64,000 nucleotides of DNA from Tomocerus qinae (lineage: Eukaryota; Arthropoda; Collembola; Entomobryomorpha; Tomoceridae). The DNA is taken from assembly GCA_020055645.1 (NCBI GenBank), contig CM034547.1:17950513-18014512 (forward strand), in the 5' to 3' direction. Shown here piece by piece: positions 25,401 through 37,250 of the stretch (the stretch's first letter is position 1; each line of letters begins with the position of its first letter). Below the pieces are notes generated by a model. The model did not search any database. It was not told where the DNA came from and was given only the letters and a program-made list of their open reading frames with translations. Made by a program: the position numbers and the translations under genes.

Positions 25401-27500
25401 AACTGCTTCTCAAATCAGGCAGGTAGGTAGGCATAGTTGAACATTGGAGATCCTGAGCCATAAAATGCAGATGGGATCTGTAACGCATATAAAGGAGGAA
25501 CCATTAGGCAATACAATCCACTTTGCTGTAGGTAGTACATAAGTAGTAAGTAGAGGTAGATTACAAATAAAAACGACATACCAAGAAGGATAAGATACTT
25601 ACTGCGTACATATATGGATTGTACATAACATTGGTCTTCTGACTCCTCTCCAATGCTTGACATGTGTGTGTGGCTGTGTCAATTCAAACGACGTGGCATA
25701 ACGTTATATCTTATGGTCATATGTAAACTTGCAGCAGTTCAAGTACAAAACGCTCTCTATCTCAATCACGTTTTTCTTATCGACGAGAACACAAGCTGAG
25801 GAAGAGTCGCTACGAGATAAACGTAAAACCAAGGTGAAGAGATGGACTTAGGATATGAAAATACAAAGACGACTACATACACAGTCAAGTTAACTAAGAT
25901 ACACTACTATAGAGCACACATACTACAATAAAAGCATCCTCCTCTTTCTACAATAGTACACTTGAGTCAAGACATTTCAGCTCAACGTTCAGCTCTCTCA
26001 CTTCAGTCAGCACATTGTGTTTTCTACTGGATTGCATTGCATTGCCAAAGGAATCTTGCCTTCCCTTCCCTTTGCCAAACCCATCTACAATAGTATACAC
26101 TAACCTAAGTAACGCAAGTCGGCTCAACTTATAACATAGTAGTATAAATACTACAGATGCGAAGTAAAGTCACTCAGCTCAGTGTACATTATAGTAGGTA
26201 TATCTATATATAGTGTTTTATATATTAGTATATGTCAGTTTATAAGGATTGCAGGCACTAAGACAGGAACATGTTAACAGTGCAATAGAGTAGAAGGCAA
26301 GGTTCCTTTTGTCTGTCTCAAAGAGTGTGATGTGAGACTGAGAGAAGGAGAATGAGCACAGAAGCGCAAAAAAAGTTGAAGATCTGAGGAAGGAAGGAAT
26401 GGATGGAGAGAGATTTTCGAGAGAGCCATTCGTTGCAGCTGTATTTGGTAGCTATAGCTATATAAGCCTAGAGAGGTCTAAGTATGATGTGATGCGAAAG
26501 ATGCGATGTGATGATGAGATGAGCTTAGGTTACATTGCGTTGCTCGAGAGAGTGTGAGTGCACATCAGATCACACTCGCAAAAGAGGAGAATAGAGACAG
26601 AGAGACGGGAGTGAGAATGAAGCCAAGTAATTCGAATGCAATGCTAGAGCAGGACTTGTCTCTACTGTATCCTTGTGAAATGCAACGTAAAAGGAAATAA
26701 GCAGTCCACAAAGGCCAAATTTTTTGGTTTCCTTTGAAATGGATTGCTTCAGCTTGGGCGATAAAAACTCCTCGAGGAGGATCGACGAGAGACGGAACGA
26801 AATGTCGAATCGAGGCGAAGGCTCCTTTCCTTTGGCGAGCCAGCACTCCACACGGATACATACATACACAACCCAGAACAGTCAAGTCAGCCAGATCAAG
26901 AGAGCGAGAAAAAGAGGAAAAAAATTCTAGGACTGCGACTTGTTCGTTCGTCGAGTTTACCATGTCTATGTGTATACATGTAGCCATACTCTCTCGTGTT
27001 ACTCACCGTGCATATGCGAGAGAAAGAGAGAGATAGACTCGATTTGAGAGCTCAGTCAAGTCAACAGTCAAGACTGAAGACAAGTCAAGTCTGTCCAAGT
27101 CTCAGAGAGGAAACGAGAGCCCAGAGGAGGCAATGAAATGAAGGATAACATACAGAACGTCTAATGCATATACAAACCCCTATGCGTATGCAACAGAATA
27201 TCCAATGTACTCACACCAACAAAAACCTTTACAGTCAAACTCAATGTAACTTAAACCAAACCAAGGCAGATCCTAGACGCATTCGACACAAACGAGAAGA
27301 CATGCACAAACAATCCCGAATATTGCATATCATATATTTAAATCCATCCTCCCAACTTATACAAAAACTTTATTTCTATTGTGTAACTCTCCGTTTAGTA
27401 CAACCTTGCAGGGATTTATTCACTTCTTCAGCCTCCAACTTTTCCGATAATCCATTTCAAAAGACCACTATGGATATCCCCATGCAATTCCACTTTCAGT
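22440..27500. other. Intergenic with two weak AT-rich islands
   Basis: No gene is supported. G-rich at 22540-23180, with weak AT-rich patches near 23500-23660 and 24300-24560. The second patch holds ATTGTAAAT at 24362-24370 and is followed by G-rich DNA at 24560-25130. A (TTA)n run lies at 25062-25074. AGTCAAGTC occurs near 25136 and three TCAAGTC-type repeats fall at 27054-27099, where G/A-rich DNA gives way to the C-rich stretch at 27160-27500. Confidence 0.4.
27054..27099. repeat. Cluster of AGTCAAGTC-type repeats
   Basis: Within 46 bases the sequence has AGTCAAGTC, AGTCAAGAC and AAGTCAAGTC, one after another with short spacers. It sits at the border where a G/A-rich segment changes to a C-rich one. 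The same word is found at several other such borders. It may be a slippage-born repeat or a binding site. Confidence 0.7.
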
Positions 27501-28170
27501 TTTTTATTTTATTTTCCCCAAAATGAATTTTATAACCCTTCTTTTAATATGTTAGAATTTGTAACAATTAAAGCTTTAAAATAGCTCAACTCATTGTGGA
27601 GCACAATGTAGATCATATTTTTCTCTTAGTATGAATATTTATCTAACATTTATTAATATAGATAGAAACATTCCAAGTTCGTTTATATTTGATTACGTCA
27701 TGCACTAATCATTCAGGTTGTTTATGCTATCTTCACGTTGTAATGTGTTGATCTTGTAACTGATGGTCTGTTTGTCACTAGAGTCGATTGTGTATTCAAA
27801 CCAGTATACATTCCGAGGAATCATTTCTCACTGTAGACTGGAAAATAAACTCAGTTAAGGGATTCGACTCGCACTGACATTAAAATTGACAGTGTTTTCA
27901 AATTGTAACCTGTCTAATCCCGTCAACACGTCAAAGGAACTACGGTCAAAAAATTTCAAATTGTGGTTCCAATAAAGATGCCAAAGCTACCATTAAAAGA
28001 TAAGATTGGGTAGAATATATCCCAGTTACCACAAACAAACTGTCTTCATATGAGAATGTATATAAGGTTCTGCCATTTAAACAAAATCCATGCAACAGAA
28101 ATGGATAAACATCATTTTGTAATTATACAATATTTTTGGTATGTATAATTGTACAGTATCCGGACATTCG
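27500..28170. other. AT-rich island 10
   Basis: AT-rich, gene-free stretch. The left flank (27160-27500) is C-rich; 27181-27240 has 16 C and 6 G. The right flank (28200-28680) is G-rich. Nothing further was recognised inside. Confidence 0.55.
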
Positions 28171-29425
28171 TTTTCTTTGTGTCATTAAGAGTGACAATAT
28201 CTAGTAACTACCAGACGTGTCATGTATGGTAGTATAGAGATGTGGAATTAGATTGCCATATCAGCGAGTCTCACTGTCTGTAGCAATACTATAATGAGTG
28301 AATCCTCAGCACTTCTTTTTTCTTAGACTGAGCTAAAGCAGTTTTGACCTGGTATATGGTAGTTGTGTAAGTGTAGATTTCGTTTGTATGTAGTATTAAA
28401 GAAGAATATTCGTAGAATGCCTGGAATAAATAGAGCTTGGCTCGTTTGGCGTTTGTGTTTATAATAGAGTGGTAGTTGTGTAATGACAGAGTAGAATACG
28501 GCTCTACTATATAGGGAGGTAACTGTAGCCGAGAGCCGCTGTTATCTGCACTGGTTGGTTTTTGGCTCATTTAGCGAGTTGTTTGTGTACGAGGTCGGTC
28601 GGGTTTGGAGAAATGCAGGGATGATAGTGGGAAGGAATGGCGTGGGTGAAACTATTCTATAAGTATTTTATGAGGAGCACTCCCGTATAGATTTCACATT
28701 TGGGGTGTACCTCATGGTCATTAGGAGGATAGGATGCTCTGGCTCCATTCTCTTATTATCAGTATCTTTCTTAGCCATGCAGCCGAGTCTGGGCAGCGAG
28801 CAAACCAATGCCATAATAATGTAATCGCATAGAGGAAAACGAACCTCTATCTCTGTCCACAAAATGCAGGAGTGAGACACAGTCCGTCCGTCTATTCTAG
28901 CTGCAATGCCCAAATGGAATGACTTGTCCTAATAGAGCGACTAAAGTGAGCACTTCTATCTCTTTCATTCCCTATACGTGTGCTTTGATAATAATAAGAG
29001 ACGAGTCTCACTTAGGAGTATTTATATTCATTCTATCTAGTGCACTACTTATAATCATAGCTCAGTCTCATACTACACGGAACGAGACGAGATAACGTGA
29101 GAGTGGCGGAGCTCGGAAAGGATAAAAGTATACACTACTACTACAGTACAAGAGAGTGAGCAGGTAGACTCAGCTCTGTATTTTCGAATCTCTTCTCTTG
29201 ATGCTCTCTGAGTTTCCATGTAGGAGTATCGTTTGAGTTCTGCTGGATTTGGATGAAAGATCTCCTGCTCTGGCTCCGCATCTGAATCTACGTCCACATT
29301 CTACACAACTCGAGAAAAACTACTTGGATACATATCTTACCACAATGCAATGCATTTACTCGCTATCTCTCCTAAATACGCTTTGGCCTACTCGGTTCCT
29401 CTACGTGTATATACAGGGTCTCAAA
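28170..29425. other. Intergenic; G-rich to C-rich
   Basis: No gene is supported. G-rich at 28200-28680, mixed, then C-rich at about 29290-29420. The short open frames on the minus strand at 28289-28570 fit the G-rich plus-strand bias. Confidence 0.42.
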
Positions 29426-29745
29426 TCCTAAAAATAAAATAAATACGGGTTTACAAAATATTTTTGAGTAAGTAGTTTATAAGCGGAAGTTATCTTATTA
29501 AATTGATTATTTGATTCTTACTGATTAATTGATTAGTGAAGCAAAAAGGTCTTTTCAATTAAGAAAAAATTTTGTTTGACTCCCAATCAATAGAAATCGC
29601 TGCTAATGAAATTGCACTACACCAGTTTTATTTTGTTCAAGTTGGGTGAATTATCTATTACACAGTTAATTTGCAGATTGATTAAAGGTTTCGTGATATT
29701 TCAAAATCATGCATTTGAGTGAAAATAATATGTGTGACCCTGTAT
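29425..29745. other. AT-rich island 11
   Basis: AT-rich, gene-free stretch flanked by C-rich DNA on the left (29290-29420) and strongly G-rich DNA on the right (29750-29960). Confidence 0.58.
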
Positions 29746-30300
29746 AAATGTATGTGATGTGAGTTGAGCTTAGCTGTAACTTCTCTCGTCAGTGCTGTTG
29801 GTGTGGTAGGGAGGGATGTGAGTGGATATAGCATAAGTAGAGTAGGAGTAGAGGTAGTGGAAGAATTATAGTTGTGCTGGAAGAAGGCATGTGAAAAGGA
29901 CGAGGCAGGGGTAGATTAGATGGATGAGGATGAGGCTGGCGAAGAATTAATGGAAAGAAAGCAGAGAGCGAGGAAAGAATTCGCCAGGGTATTCTTCCTT
30001 AGTCAGCATCACCAGTGGGTATTCAATTCATCCATCCACATCTATCTACCTACTGCACTCTCCTCTCTACTTCTTCTCACTCAACTCCTTTCCTCTCCGA
30101 CCGTCGGCTCTCTCACAATCAGCTCTCTCCCATCTAATGTACTTTATCCTACAAGATGTGCATCTCTGTCCTCGTCTTTGGCTTTCGCACTCTGCCTCGC
30201 TCACTGCCCCCGGCTTCTGTTGTGTACCAAATAAAAACTCTGGCCCGCTCACCACCATCCCATATTCATATGCATACACTAATAGTAATAACCCAAGATA
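29745..30300. other. Sharpest G-rich to C-rich switch in the window
   Basis: No gene is supported. 29821-29880 has 22 G and 2 C, while 30061-30120 has 27 C and 4 G. The reversal is centred at about 29960-30010 in a purine-rich stretch. The overlapping frames at 29920-30234 (plus) and 30067-30345 (minus) lie across the switch and look compositional. Confidence 0.6.
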
Positions 30301-30660
30301 AGTAAGATAACCTGCATCAAAATATAAATCGTATACGATTTCCAATTATTAACGAATATAAATTGGTTTCCTTTCCAGTAACCTGCCAATTGTAAATTTC
30401 CTTATTTTCGGTACCATTGGTGTTTAACTTTCATTAGTAGGCATCTTCACTTCCCAGCATTGTGGTACTAAATGGAAACAAATTTCTGACTTTCTCTTCA
30501 GGTAAAGTGAAAGTAAAAACAGAGAAAGGATAAAAGGGCCCTTTATTCCAGTTGCTATGCTTATTTACAATCCTTTAGTAGATTCTTTGATAGAGACACT
30601 TAACTTTCTTTAATGGTAGAGTACATTTATTTTGCGGGTTATATACATCCATGTATTTAA
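30300..30660. other. AT-rich island 12
   Basis: AT-rich stretch with both orientations of the recurring motif: ATTGTAAAT at 30389-30397 and ATTTACAAT at 30563-30571. The left flank is C-rich (30010-30290) and the right flank is G-rich; 30781-30840 has 18 G and 4 C. No gene was recognised. Confidence 0.6.
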
Positions 30661-31950
30661 TAGGGACTACTATAGGAGCAGTAAAATAGAGTGTAAAAAG
30701 TACTCTGGTCTTACTCAGTTACATTGCAGCATTAGTTTCCATTTTGTATATCACAATGTATGTATGTAGAATTTGTGCGTATAGATAGGAGGAGAGTATA
30801 ATATGGAGTGTTGTTGGCAGTATATCTTCATCTTGGATTGGAATTGCCTTGTCTTGTCTGTCCTGCTCTGTCCATGTGTCGAGGCAGCCGCAATCCACTG
30901 GGGTCAAAGGGTGAATTGAGGTCCTCTTCGATCTTTCTCGTGTGCTTAATGTAGTTCTAGTCTTTGGTAGACTCATAATGGAGTCACTGTCACTCCACTG
31001 CAGATAATTCAAGTCAAGATCCAGAGCAGACAAGATGAGAGCGAGCGAGGCTCTCTAATCTCCAGCAGTGGGTTAGGTAGCAGCCGTGACATGGCTTGAC
31101 ATTCAGAGAAATTCGAGGAAGGGAATATCCAGACAACCAGATAGATAAGTTTGACCTGGCTTCATCCAGCTCCCTCTCGTCCTCTCTCTCCTCCATACTC
31201 ACTCACTCCATGCAAACCCTCTAATGCAATGCAATGGAATAGAATAAAATGGACATGGATCAACTTTATACGCTCACTCGCCTCTCTAAGCCTCTCTAAC
31301 TGCAGTCAACTCCACTCCAATAGAACAATCCCAAATATCTCTACTACTCCCATATCTAATACAAAACTTCTCCTAAGTATCTCATAAACCAAATGCATCT
31401 CCACGATATTCACAACTCATATACAAGTCTAATGCCTCACTACTAAGCCTTCACTATATACCATTTGGGGACCTCCTCCCGCACTATGGCCTGCACTCAC
31501 CAACCAAGCTTTTATCCCTTATCACGTTTAATAGAGGTTATAATACCAAATATAATGTAGGGACTACTAATACTTGATATAGTATAACATTGTTGACACT
31601 TTATATAGTAAGTACTTGTGTAGCAGTAAGTGGAGTAGTATTTGCTTGTGCTGTGCCCCTTCCTGTCGGAAACCCAAGTTAACCATAATGGTGAATTCGG
31701 TGTAAGAGTGAGAATGTGAGACAGACGGTTGCATTGCCTATGCCTGTCGACTCGAGACAAGAGACACCCTTTCACTCGGACACAACCGAGACTCTTTCAA
31801 GGCAACCCAAAGTAAATACTAAAACAACCAGACCAACTCCAATATCCTAAAGTATAACTTAAGTACAGATAAAGCCCATACAATTCACGATCTGGTCATC
31901 CACGTGCGCAAGCGTTTCCTTCCTTTATTTCTCCTTTTTCCGTGCAATTT
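30660..31950. other. Intergenic; more than one skew change
   Basis: No gene is supported. G-rich near 30700-30860, C-rich at 31150-31510, G-leaning at 31540-31660 and C-rich again at 31790-31900. The change near 31520 goes from C-rich to G-rich without a clear AT-rich island, which is an exception to the general pattern. Confidence 0.42.
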
Positions 31951-32160
31951 ACCTCTGGCTCCTACTTAGAATTTATCATCATCAAATACTACATTGCCAA
32001 ATGACAGTTGGACTGTCTCTGTACAATAATTGCTGCATGTCATAATTAACTTACTAATTTACCTACCTGAACAGAATCATACCTACATAATTTTTGAATG
32101 CTGAAAATTGAAAATGAGATAGAAAATATGTAAGGAAGCGTAAGTGTAAAAATATTTTGG
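31950..32160. other. AT-rich island 13
   Basis: AT-rich, gene-free stretch between C-rich (31790-31900) and G-rich (32160-32800) flanks. Confidence 0.5.
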
Positions 32161-34540
32161 ATGACAAGATCCATCTGGTAGAAATTGTGAAGGTGGTAGG
32201 AAAAGTTAGGGTTCAGAAATTTTAAGGATGTGCAATCATGGAAAATAGTGCGGATGATTTGAGTGTGTAAATTGTAGTTGTGTGGGTTAAAATATGATAC
32301 ATGTTGGAAATGTTATGGGTGTCTTACGGAAGTAATAATAGTAAAAGTTAAACTATGCAGTAAGTCGTTGTTGGTATTACATGGTTTCATAAGTAGTAAT
32401 GTAACCCTTCTAACCCGAGTGTCAGTATACAAGTTAAAATCTACATGTCATTTTTTGTTTTTGTTCTCTTGAACGGTCTGTCATGCTTCATCTGATGTAT
32501 AACTAGGGACATAAGAATCGTTTCAAGATTTCCATTGGATAGATATAAGAAATGTGACAGTAATGTATATGGAGTTGTACAAAGTCTAAGTTGTTTACAT
32601 CGGATGTATGATATGTGGAACAAATGTATACATATTGTTTGAGGTTTGTTCATTCGTTAGAATAGACATTGTGTAAGGTATGTGAAGGAAGTTGGAGTAG
32701 ATTGGCAGAGTTTGTTTGAAGTATGCAGGAGTCCCTGGAGAAGATTGGGAGTGTAGTAATAGAATAAGTTAATGTATGTGAATGGTAGTGAGTGTGCTTT
32801 GTATGTAGGTTGTTTTGTTCCACTTAAGAACATTAAGATTGGATTCCTCTCTTTTTCAATTCTAAGTACCTATGTGTGTAATAGTATACGGAATGGAAGA
32901 ATCTAGTCGGGTTCTTTATTGCGTTCCGTCTAATAGACATTGACAAAGGAAAAACTGAATTGAAGTGTGCAGTATGAAGGAGAAGGCGAGGTTGTGGAAG
33001 GTAGCTGAGACCCCGTACCCTTTTTAGTAAGGTAGAGTCAACTGTATATAGTAAGTAGTAGCAAGTGCGATAAGCAGACGAGAGAAGTCAAGTTGAGTCG
33101 ACTGAACACGTCTCATCCCATCTCCAACTACTACTACAGATACGTAGTGTATAGCAGATTTCTGTTTTTAGTTGGGTATAGTTATATGTGCAGTTATAAT
33201 ATAATGGGAGAAGTTGATGGTAACGAATGGATGGACCCCATTCTTAGTGATTCTCGTCGTCAGTCTGCCTTTCCTTTCCGACTCTGAACAAGTCAGAAGA
33301 GAATTAAGCTAGAAACTAGAGAGACTCACTTGAAAAGATAGAAGTTGAGTATGCCATAGCATGAGATGCGATGGGGATGAGAAAATGTATGCATACATTC
33401 ACTCACTCACTCAGGGAGGTTACATACCTACATACGTCGCATCTTTAGATACACTATCATATTATTACAGAGCCACACGAGTCTGCTATACTAGGATTCT
33501 TGCTAAGTATGAAATGGGAAAGCAAGTCAACTTAAATTATATGGAGGATGGAATTGCCCTCTTATAGAGAAATGTGGATGTGTGCACCATATAAAAGTTG
33601 ATGGCAAAGGACTATATAGAGAACGGTAGCGATATAACGAAGCAACTACAAGGAACACACTCCTACGTATTACATCGGAGAGCGAGAGGCTAAGGAACGA
33701 CTCCAGAGAACAGACCCAGAGAGTGGATCCACACCGAACCCAAACGCACAAGGAACGCAACGCAACTTTATTCGCCTACTCCCAACCAACTACCCAACTC
33801 GTACATACAAAACTAGAGGCACAGCAACTCAGACGAACAGAACGTCACCAGCCACAAGAAGAGTAAGAGCAGCTGAGTCTACACGTACTGTCGTCGTCGT
33901 GGGAGTGGATTATTACACTGCATATTTACATAACTACCCAACCTAATTCAGTTTTACTTCCAATTAAAGGAAAAGTCACCTTTCCCTATACCGTTGGGTT
34001 ACACTACTAAATAATTTAATCAAGTCACCCCATTGTCTCAAGATAAACAAATATTAGCTACCTTCAAGTGCAGAGAAAGTAGACAGTTATCCCTACTAAG
34101 TTGTCAGAGGAAGAAGAGTGTCTTCTTCATCCCAATTAGCGAGAGAAAGGAGAGAAAATTATAGAACGGAGAAAGCTAAAGTACCAATAAACACTCTAGA
34201 AATAACCAGTTGCAAGAATTGTAATTACTTTGGAGAAAGTATAGACTCAACTACACAAACAGCTGTGAGGTTCTGGGGCGAAAAGAAAAGAGCCCATTCA
34301 CTTCCATTGTGGTCTATCCCTCAACCTAAACTCAAAACTCAACTTACAATACATATGTGTCCGACTCGTGCTCCACATACATGAACAGTGCTCAGTTCCG
34401 TTCAGTTCAGCTCGCTTCAGACTAAACGGGAAACAGGTGTTTTGTCGTCACCTTGTATATTTTATTGTGCCGCCGGTTTTACATTCCTTCTCAACACTCT
34501 GTCTCAACTACAAATTGAGAAAAGGTTCGTTTAAAGCCGT
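32160..34540. other. Intergenic; long G-rich arm then C-rich arm
   Basis: No gene is supported. The plus strand is G-rich from 32160 to about 33060 and C-rich from about 33720 to 34400. A (TCAC)n run lies at 33399-33413. Several 60-90 codon frames occur but none resembles a protein family. Confidence 0.42.
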
Positions 34541-34710
34541 TTATTTTTTTAATAGACTCTAATATTATATTAGACTATTAGAAATTATTTTAGATAATTA
34601 CAATAATTAGTGGAGATTCACATTAATAATTTAGCACTACATTTATAAATAATTCAAATAATAAAATTTATTAGATTGTTTTACAATAAACTTCTAATAC
34701 AAATACACTA
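34540..34710. other. AT-rich island 14
   Basis: Very AT-rich and gene-free: 34561-34620 has only 10 G or C. The left flank is C-rich and the right flank at 34720-34800 is G-rich. Confidence 0.58.
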
Positions 34711-36840
34711 TACATAATCTAAGGGTAGTAGCGTAGCGTATGGTAGGGATGTATCGATGTATGTTTTGGTAGTTGTGGGAATTAAGAATACAGGTTCCCT
34801 TTTAGAGATGCATAAAAATAGTGTAAGAGTGTAGGTGCCCGTAGTTGGTGCACCTCCTGTACAAATAAGATAGAAAAGAAAAGAACGATCAAAACGAGAG
34901 TCAACAACGCAGCGAAGCGAACATCAAAACACATCAGGTGCACCTTCTCAGAGTGCAAAGCAAGCAGAGACGAGCAGACAGTGATCATAAAAGAAGGTCC
35001 GTATCTAACTTAACCTGCCTGCCTACGCTGGATACACAGGAGGAGTAGAAAAGCAAGTTCTATACTAGAGGAGATGAATCTAGCAAAAAGGAAGGAAAGA
35101 AATACAATAGAAGACAAACGTAGCTAGAAGCAGAATAATAGAGTCAAGTACATAGAAGCATTAAGAGCCTACAGCTCTGCCTCTACCATCATCATCATCA
35201 TCTTCCTTTTTCTAGACTAGTCATGGCATATCCCATATATTACGAGCCATATAGTAGAGTTTCCTATATGATAGACTTAAGTAACGTGAAGAAACGCAAC
35301 TCCGTCTACTAGAAACGAAACAAGTGATTAGGATGATGATGATGACGACTCTGACTGTGATGAACACATAAAGGGAAAAAAAGAATCAAACTACATCCCA
35401 CCATATAGACTAGGTATATATAGATAGCTCCTTAAATTCCATGTGTATTAACGCCATCCCTCACCTAATGCAGCATACTAAAAGAATAAAACTAACCACA
35501 GTGGAAAGGAGTTGGATTAACAGTACGGAAAAATCCATTGGTACGACAGAGAGAAGGAAAAAAATATCCGCTGCCAACCATTCAACCAGAGAAGTGAAGT
35601 CAAGGCAGCCTTCTTTTGCATATAGATATGCCTATAAGGGAGCTATATAACATGATAAGAAACTACATGCAGACTGGAGCAACTAAACAAAACTGAGCGG
35701 AGAGGGAAGAGAGTGCAGAGCTGACTGACAGTCATTGAATAGAATTCACCAAAGGCAGATGTACCTCTGTTCCGTCTTGCTATACTAGAGTAGTGAGTGT
35801 GCATTGCATGCCGCGACTCCAGCCAAAGCTAACAGAAAAGAAGGAGCAAAAAAAGTTTGAGAAAAATAAATACCCTGACTAATACAGCAAAGAGATGAAG
35901 AAACAGTTCTCGCTCATCTGATCTAGTGCCTGATCATTTTGGGTGGGTGAGTTGAGACTCTGCAGTCAATGAAGAACGGAGGAGTTTAAGAGAGAAAGAA
36001 AACGCCACACGAGTCGGCTGCACTCTTACCAACTCAAGTCAAAAGGAAAAGATTCAACAACTAAAGTAAGTAAAGTGAAGTCGAGAAGAAGTTTTTGGGA
36101 GGAGAACAGTAGTAGTATTTCAGTGGATTGAGTCAGGAGTCGGCTGAGGTAAAGTGAACTCGAAAAGTAGAGACGAAGCTTTGTAACTCGAATCCACTCG
36201 CCGATATATACCGTTTATTACGGCTATACATATAACTTCTGTTACTTACGTAATGTAGCTAAGCCCAGTCTCAAGTTGACGTTGAATTCAAGTCGAAGTC
36301 GCGTCATTTCCCTCTTTTATACATTACACAGCTATACCACTACACACACAGAACACTAGGGCTAGGACTACAACGTATAAGCAGCGTTACCTAATATAAA
36401 CTTTACTATTACTTCTTCTTTACAGTTCTACTACTACGACTACTAGGCTGCAATTTTGTGCTGTGCTGTCCTGTGTCTTGTCCCGACTTCACAAGAAAGA
36501 TAAAACTTGTTGACTTGTTAAGAACTGTTGGGAGACTGGGAAAGAGACTTGGAAATTGCTCAGTCGGCTACTGGAACTGGAGGAAACTACCGTCCTCCTA
36601 TATAGATTCCCTGGTTAAAGTGCTAAGTAAAAGAGGAAAACTGTTGAAAAGAGAACAGTTTTGTTCTGCACATCAACATCAACTTTTCGTAACTCCACAC
36701 CAGCAGTCCGAATCGGACTCAACTTTGACTATACCTACTACTGATATATTCTTTGGCTTGTTTTCCCAATTCAAACAAAATAGAACTCTGTTTACGTTAA
36801 CTTGCCCTATATACAAGATCAATCTACTTTGAGACGCGAT
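34710..36840. other. Intergenic; simple repeats
   Basis: No gene is supported. G-rich at 34720-34800, then A- and purine-rich DNA, with a (CAT)n run at 35187-35202 and a GAT-rich run at 35332-35345. C-leaning at 36650-36830 before the next island. The 124-codon plus-strand frame ending at 36832 is not recognisable as a protein. Confidence 0.4.
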
Positions 36841-37250
36841 AAGTAAACTAGCACTAAAGAATTTATTCAGGTACTCTCATTCTTATTTTACTCTACTATA
36901 TCTTAAACAGTATTGAGTACTGAACACTATACTGAGATAGACACTCATAAATTGTAAATGAAGAGTGTCAGCTAAATAGTAAATGCGTGCTAATCACTAA
37001 ATCACTAAACATACCTCTGAAAATAAACATTTGAAATTCTTTGCATACTGCACTGATTGACTGTAAAATAATAGAATCATAAACTCGAGCAGGAAATAAG
37101 AGTTATTGAACTTTTTTTGCAGTTAGTGCGTGTCTATATGAAATTAGTATATAAAGGCACTATACAGTTGAGACTAATGTCCGTAAAGAATCAGCTGAGT
37201 GTAAATCTCTGGGAGACAGAATTCTAAAAGTGTAAATTGCATTATCAAGA
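36840..37250. other. AT-rich island 15
   Basis: AT-rich, gene-free stretch with ATTGTAAAT at 36951-36959. The flanking skew is in the usual direction but weaker than elsewhere. Confidence 0.45.
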
